Assembly (NCBI GenBank): GCA_018222865.1
Contig: JAAEZM010000005.1
Coordinates: forward strand, 29,514-93,513
Origin: Alphaproteobacteria bacterium
Lineage (GTDB): Bacteria > Pseudomonadota > Alphaproteobacteria > Caulobacterales > Maricaulaceae
Direction of reading: 5' to 3'
Length of the DNA: 64,000 bases
The position numbers and the translations under genes were made by a program. Of this stretch, positions 61,211-64,000 are shown piece after piece (the first letter of the stretch is position 1; each line of letters begins with the position of its first letter). The notes under the pieces were generated by a model. The model searched no databases. It had not been told where the DNA came from and was given only the letters and a program-made list of their open reading frames with translations.

Positions 61211-62389
61211 ATGAGTCAGTCCACACCCAGTCTCGACGCGTTCGCCAGGTCCAAACTCAACGCTCTGGAAGCACGCAATCGTCGCCGCCGCCTCGCTCAA
61301 TCCGACAATCGCCCTGCCATGCAGGTGGAACGCGATGGGCAGCAGCTAACCAATTTCTGCTCTAATGATTATCTGGGCCTAAGCCATCATCCTGAGGTGA
61401 TTGAGGCTGCACAGCGCGCCGCCCAGCAATACGGAGCCGGTGCAGGCGCATCCAGGCTCGTTACGGGAGGATATGGTCTCCTTTTCGAGCTGGAGCGCCG
61501 TCTTGCTGCGTTCAAGGGCACTGAAGACAGCATCGTGTTCGGTTCTGGGTATCTCGCCAATCTTGCGATCACACCCGCCCTCGCCGGCCCTGATGATCTG
61601 ATCCTCATCGATGAGCTGGCGCATGCATGCCTGTATGCAGGTGCCCAGCTCTCCGGGGCGCTAACCCATCGCTTCGCGCACAACGACCTGGCCATGTTGC
61701 GGGAATTGCTGGACACGCATCGCAGCGCGGCACGAAACACGCTTATCCTGACCGATGGTGTCTTCTCCATGGATGGAGACCTGGCGCCCCTGCCTGATAT
61801 GGTCGCCCTGGCGCAGGAGTATGACGCCTGGCTTCTCGTCGATGACGCTCATGGTCTGGGCGTGATCGGCGATGGACGCGGCACGGCCCATCACTTCAAC
61901 CCGCCTGCGACCGCCCCTCTTCAAATGGGGACATTGTCAAAGGCCATAGGGGGTTATGGTGGATATCTTTGCGCTTCACATCAGGTGTGCGAACTCTTAC
62001 GCAGCCGCGCGCGCCCCCTGGTTTTCACCACTGCACTCCCCCCGGCAAGCACAGCCGCCGCGTTGAAGGCCCTGGAGCTTATCGAGACCGGTGAGATCGA
62101 CACCGCGCGCCCGGTTGAGCTTGCGAAACGTTTCTGCGCCGCGCTTGACCTTCCCGCACCGGAAACGCCGATCGTACCCGTCGTGCTCGGATCAGAGCGA
62201 AATGCGCTAGACGCCTCCCAGCTGCTGCAAGCGAATGGATTTCTTGTGACCGCCATCCGCCCGCCAACCGTGCCGGTTGGGACATCCCGCCTGCGCATTA
62301 CCTTTTCAGCGACCCATCGCGAGAGCGATATTGACCGCTTGGGGCAAATCCTGCTCCCACTGTTAGAGCGCAGGGAGGCCGCTGAATAA
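61211..62389 (+). CDS. bioF: 8-amino-7-oxononanoate synthase
   Basis: Condenses pimeloyl-ACP (or CoA) with alanine to KAPA. It is 392 residues, an alpha-oxoamine synthase. Motifs are NFCSNDYLGLSHHP, GAGASRLVTGGY, TDGVFSMDGDLAPL, VDDAHGLGVIG and the PLP Lys region TLSKAIGGYGGYLC. AGGG lies shortly before the ATG. Its stop shares one base with the bioD start (TAATG). Confidence 0.97.
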   Translation: MSQSTPSLDAFARSKLNALEARNRRRRLAQSDNRPAMQVERDGQQLTNFCSNDYLGLSHHPEVIEAAQRAAQQYGAGAGASRLVTGGYGLLFELERRLAAFKGTEDSIVFGSGYLANLAITPALAGPDDLILIDELAHACLYAGAQLSGALTHRFAHNDLAMLRELLDTHRSAARNTLILTDGVFSMDGDLAPLPDMVALAQEYDAWLLVDDAHGLGVIGDGRGTAHHFNPPATAPLQMGTLSKAIGGYGGYLCASHQVCELLRSRARPLVFTTALPPASTAAALKALELIETGEIDTARPVELAKRFCAALDLPAPETPIVPVVLGSERNALDASQLLQANGFLVTAIRPPTVPVGTSRLRITFSATHRESDIDRLGQILLPLLERREAAE

Positions 62390-63054
62390 TGCCAAGACCG
62401 ATTTTCTTTACCGGCACCGGAACCGATATCGGCAAAACACATATCCTTTGTGCGCTATTGAAAGCCGCGCGCAGCGCTGGCGAAACCTGCCGCGTGCTCA
62501 AACCCGTACTCTCAGGTTTTGATACGAGCAAGGTTCCAGCGTCTGATACCGCGCGGCTCCTCACGGCGAATGGCGTGACGCTGGACGCTGCCTCCATCAA
62601 GGCGGCAACGCCCTGGCGGTTCAAGGCTCCATTATCTCCGGATATGGCGGCGCGCCGAGAAGGCCGCGACTTGCTTTTGCGCCCGGTGGCCAACTGGTGT
62701 CTTGACCAGATCCACCCATCTCAACCGACGATTATTGAGGGTGCGGGCGGACTGATGTCACCCATCGCAGCCGATGGCCTTAATCTCGATATGATCCGCG
62801 AACTCGATGCCTATCCGGTTCTGGTCGCGGGAAATTATCTCGGCACGATATCACACATCCTCACAGCGCTCCGAGCGCTTGATGGTCGATCCACGGTCAT
62901 CATCAATCCGCATCTTGAAGGCCCCGTAGCCCCTGAAGAAACGCTTGAAACCTTAAAGCGCTTTGCTCCGCGCACACAGTTTTTGATCTATGATGCCGAC
63001 AATCCCGCATCTTTGCTCCCTATCCTAACCTACTCGAAGAACGACGCTTTTTAA
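62389..63054 (+). CDS. bioD: ATP-dependent dethiobiotin synthetase
   Basis: Closes the ureido ring of dethiobiotin from 7,8-diaminopelargonate, CO2 and ATP. It is 221 residues. The P-loop is GTGTDIGKTHILCA, and the partner motifs are KPVLSGFD and IIEGAGGLMSPI. It overlaps bioF by 1 bp. bioB, which would complete the pathway to biotin, is not in this window. Confidence 0.96.
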   Translation: MPRPIFFTGTGTDIGKTHILCALLKAARSAGETCRVLKPVLSGFDTSKVPASDTARLLTANGVTLDAASIKAATPWRFKAPLSPDMAARREGRDLLLRPVANWCLDQIHPSQPTIIEGAGGLMSPIAADGLNLDMIRELDAYPVLVAGNYLGTISHILTALRALDGRSTVIINPHLEGPVAPEETLETLKRFAPRTQFLIYDADNPASLLPILTYSKNDAF

Positions 63055-63190
63055 TTTTGATAATTTTATTGGTATTGTTGGCAGACAGAAGTCGTTAGTT
63101 TACCAAGTTGAGGGGTTTGGGTCGGTCTAACGAGGCGGGTTGCGTATCGTCAGCGCAACGCGTTTTGTGAAAGGATTGGGGAAACCGCCC

Positions 63191-64000
63191 ATGACTGATC
63201 TGAGTGGTTCGAAGCCGAACCTGCCTTTTGTTTCCATATTCAAAGTCACGCTCATCTGTCTTGCTCTTGCCGCTTGTGGCGGCGGCGGAGGCGGTGGAGG
63301 CAGCGATTCAACGCCTCCAGCCAATCCTGGAGGAGGCTCTGGAGGTGGAGGGTCTGGTGGCGGATCTGGTGGCGGAACGCCCCCGACCACACCGCCGACA
63401 CCGGTCGGCCAGGAGGCGCTGGAAGCAGCATCTCATTTTCTCAACCAGGCCAGTTTCGGTCCAAGTTTTACCGAGATTGAGGACTTGGCATATGGTTCCG
63501 CCTCTCTCTGGTTTCGTGACCAGCTCAGCCTCCCGCCAACCCTCCATCTCGATGCGCTCTACGCATCCGGCGTGCGCAATGACTTTGAAAGCTTCCGCGG
63601 CGCTTCGGACAGTTTCTGGGGCGCGATCATCAGTGGTGACGATCAACTCCGCCAGCGCATGGTCTACGCCCTCTCGCAAATCCTGGTGATCTCGGAAGGA
63701 CGCGAATCTCAGCTCGCAGGACTGCCTTTGACCACCGCACACTACATGGATGTGCTGACGGAGCATGCATTCGGCAATTATCGCGACCTATTGGAGGAAG
63801 TCACCTATTCGCCCGCCATGGCCGTTTATCTGACCTATCTCTACAACCGCCGCGAAGACCCCGCGACCGGGCGTGTACCCGATGAGAATTATGCGCGCGA
63901 ATTGATGCAGCTCTTCACAATCGGACTGGTCGAATTAAGGCCCGACGGCAGCGTCATCACGGACAATCAGGGTCGTCCGGTCGAGACTTATGACAATATG
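63191..64000 (+). CDS. DUF1800 family lipoprotein, 5' part (runs off window)
   Basis: An ATG at 63191 opens a frame that reaches the window edge, 270 residues without a stop. The N-terminus has a hydrophobic stretch (VTLICLALAAC) with lipobox LAAC, predicting a lipoprotein with Cys at position 29. Eight Gly follow the Cys, and a Gly/Ser-rich linker extends to residue ~60, then a Pro/Thr-rich segment. The folded part starts near AASHFLNQASFG and contains PDENYARELMQLFTIGL, a DUF1800 hallmark. The family is often encoded beside DUF1501 and is of unknown function. The start has only a weak GGGG upstream. Confidence 0.88.
   Translation, partial: MTDLSGSKPNLPFVSIFKVTLICLALAACGGGGGGGGSDSTPPANPGGGSGGGGSGGGSGGGTPPTTPPTPVGQEALEAASHFLNQASFGPSFTEIEDLAYGSASLWFRDQLSLPPTLHLDALYASGVRNDFESFRGASDSFWGAIISGDDQLRQRMVYALSQILVISEGRESQLAGLPLTTAHYMDVLTEHAFGNYRDLLEEVTYSPAMAVYLTYLYNRREDPATGRVPDENYARELMQLFTIGLVELRPDGSVITDNQGRPVETYDNM

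Overview
The window is a gene-dense stretch of an alphaproteobacterial chromosome. About 62 protein genes, one tRNA-Asp(GTC) and very short intergenic regions are visible, with no mobile element, CRISPR array or rRNA. The order trp - lexA - comEC - gltX - gltA - lpxB-lpxI-lpxA-fabZ-lpxD-skp-bamA-rseP-dxr-cdsA-uppS-frr-pyrH-tsf-rpsB - dnaE - lolD - lolC - proS - mce - rnj - coaX - birA - nuoN..A is the alphaproteobacterial arrangement. LpxI in place of LpxH, a short ProRS, an SOS motif of the form GTTC-N7-GTTC, a CtrA-like TTAA-N7-TTAA site and a SidA-like small protein point to the Caulobacterales/Maricaulales (Caulobacter or Hyphomonadaceae-like bacteria). I cannot name the genus from sequence alone.

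Layout. 1-1583 (minus): a partial, degenerate receiver protein and tpiA. 1750-5186 (plus): a PpiD-like periplasmic chaperone overlapping trpE. 5205-6218 (minus): a divergent polysaccharide deacetylase that separates trpE from trpGDC (6319-8770, plus). 8781-9556: SOS box and lexA. 9648-11711 (minus): comEC. 11824-14559 (plus): gltX and gltA, closed by a bidirectional terminator. 14608-29503 (minus): a long cell-envelope, isoprenoid and translation cluster from rpsB to lpxB, headed by a promoter and a structured rpsB leader RNA. 29638-36685 (minus): dnaE, a 31-residue SOS-controlled membrane peptide, lolD, lolC and proS. 36868-41320 (minus): a CHMI-like tautomerase, a DUF1467 protein, methylmalonyl-CoA epimerase, RNase J, CoaX and BirA. 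41328-56213 (minus): the complete 14-subunit NADH dehydrogenase operon nuoA-N, with an NTF2-like gene between nuoD and nuoE. 56442-58745: a hypothetical membrane protein (minus) and an AbgT-family transporter (plus). 58830-59865 (minus): terminator, tRNA-Asp, and a cadI/arsI-arsR pair with two palindromic operators. 59866-63054: divergent bioA and bioFD. 63191-64000: start of a DUF1800 lipoprotein running off the window.

How the genes work together. The 14.6-29.4 kb block supplies lipid A (lpx, fabZ), outer-membrane protein assembly (skp, bamA), regulated proteolysis (rseP), isoprenoid and phospholipid precursors (dxr, cdsA, uppS) and core translation (rpsB, tsf, frr) with UMP kinase. The nuo operon supplies respiration. 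LexA appears to control itself and the small SidA-like gene next to dnaE. The most notable signals not covered by ordinary gene annotation are that small gene with its tandem SOS boxes, the three-way-junction leader of rpsB, the hairpin around the trpG ribosome binding site, the CtrA-like site at 6242-6256, the paired ArsR operators and the NTF2-like insertion in nuo.
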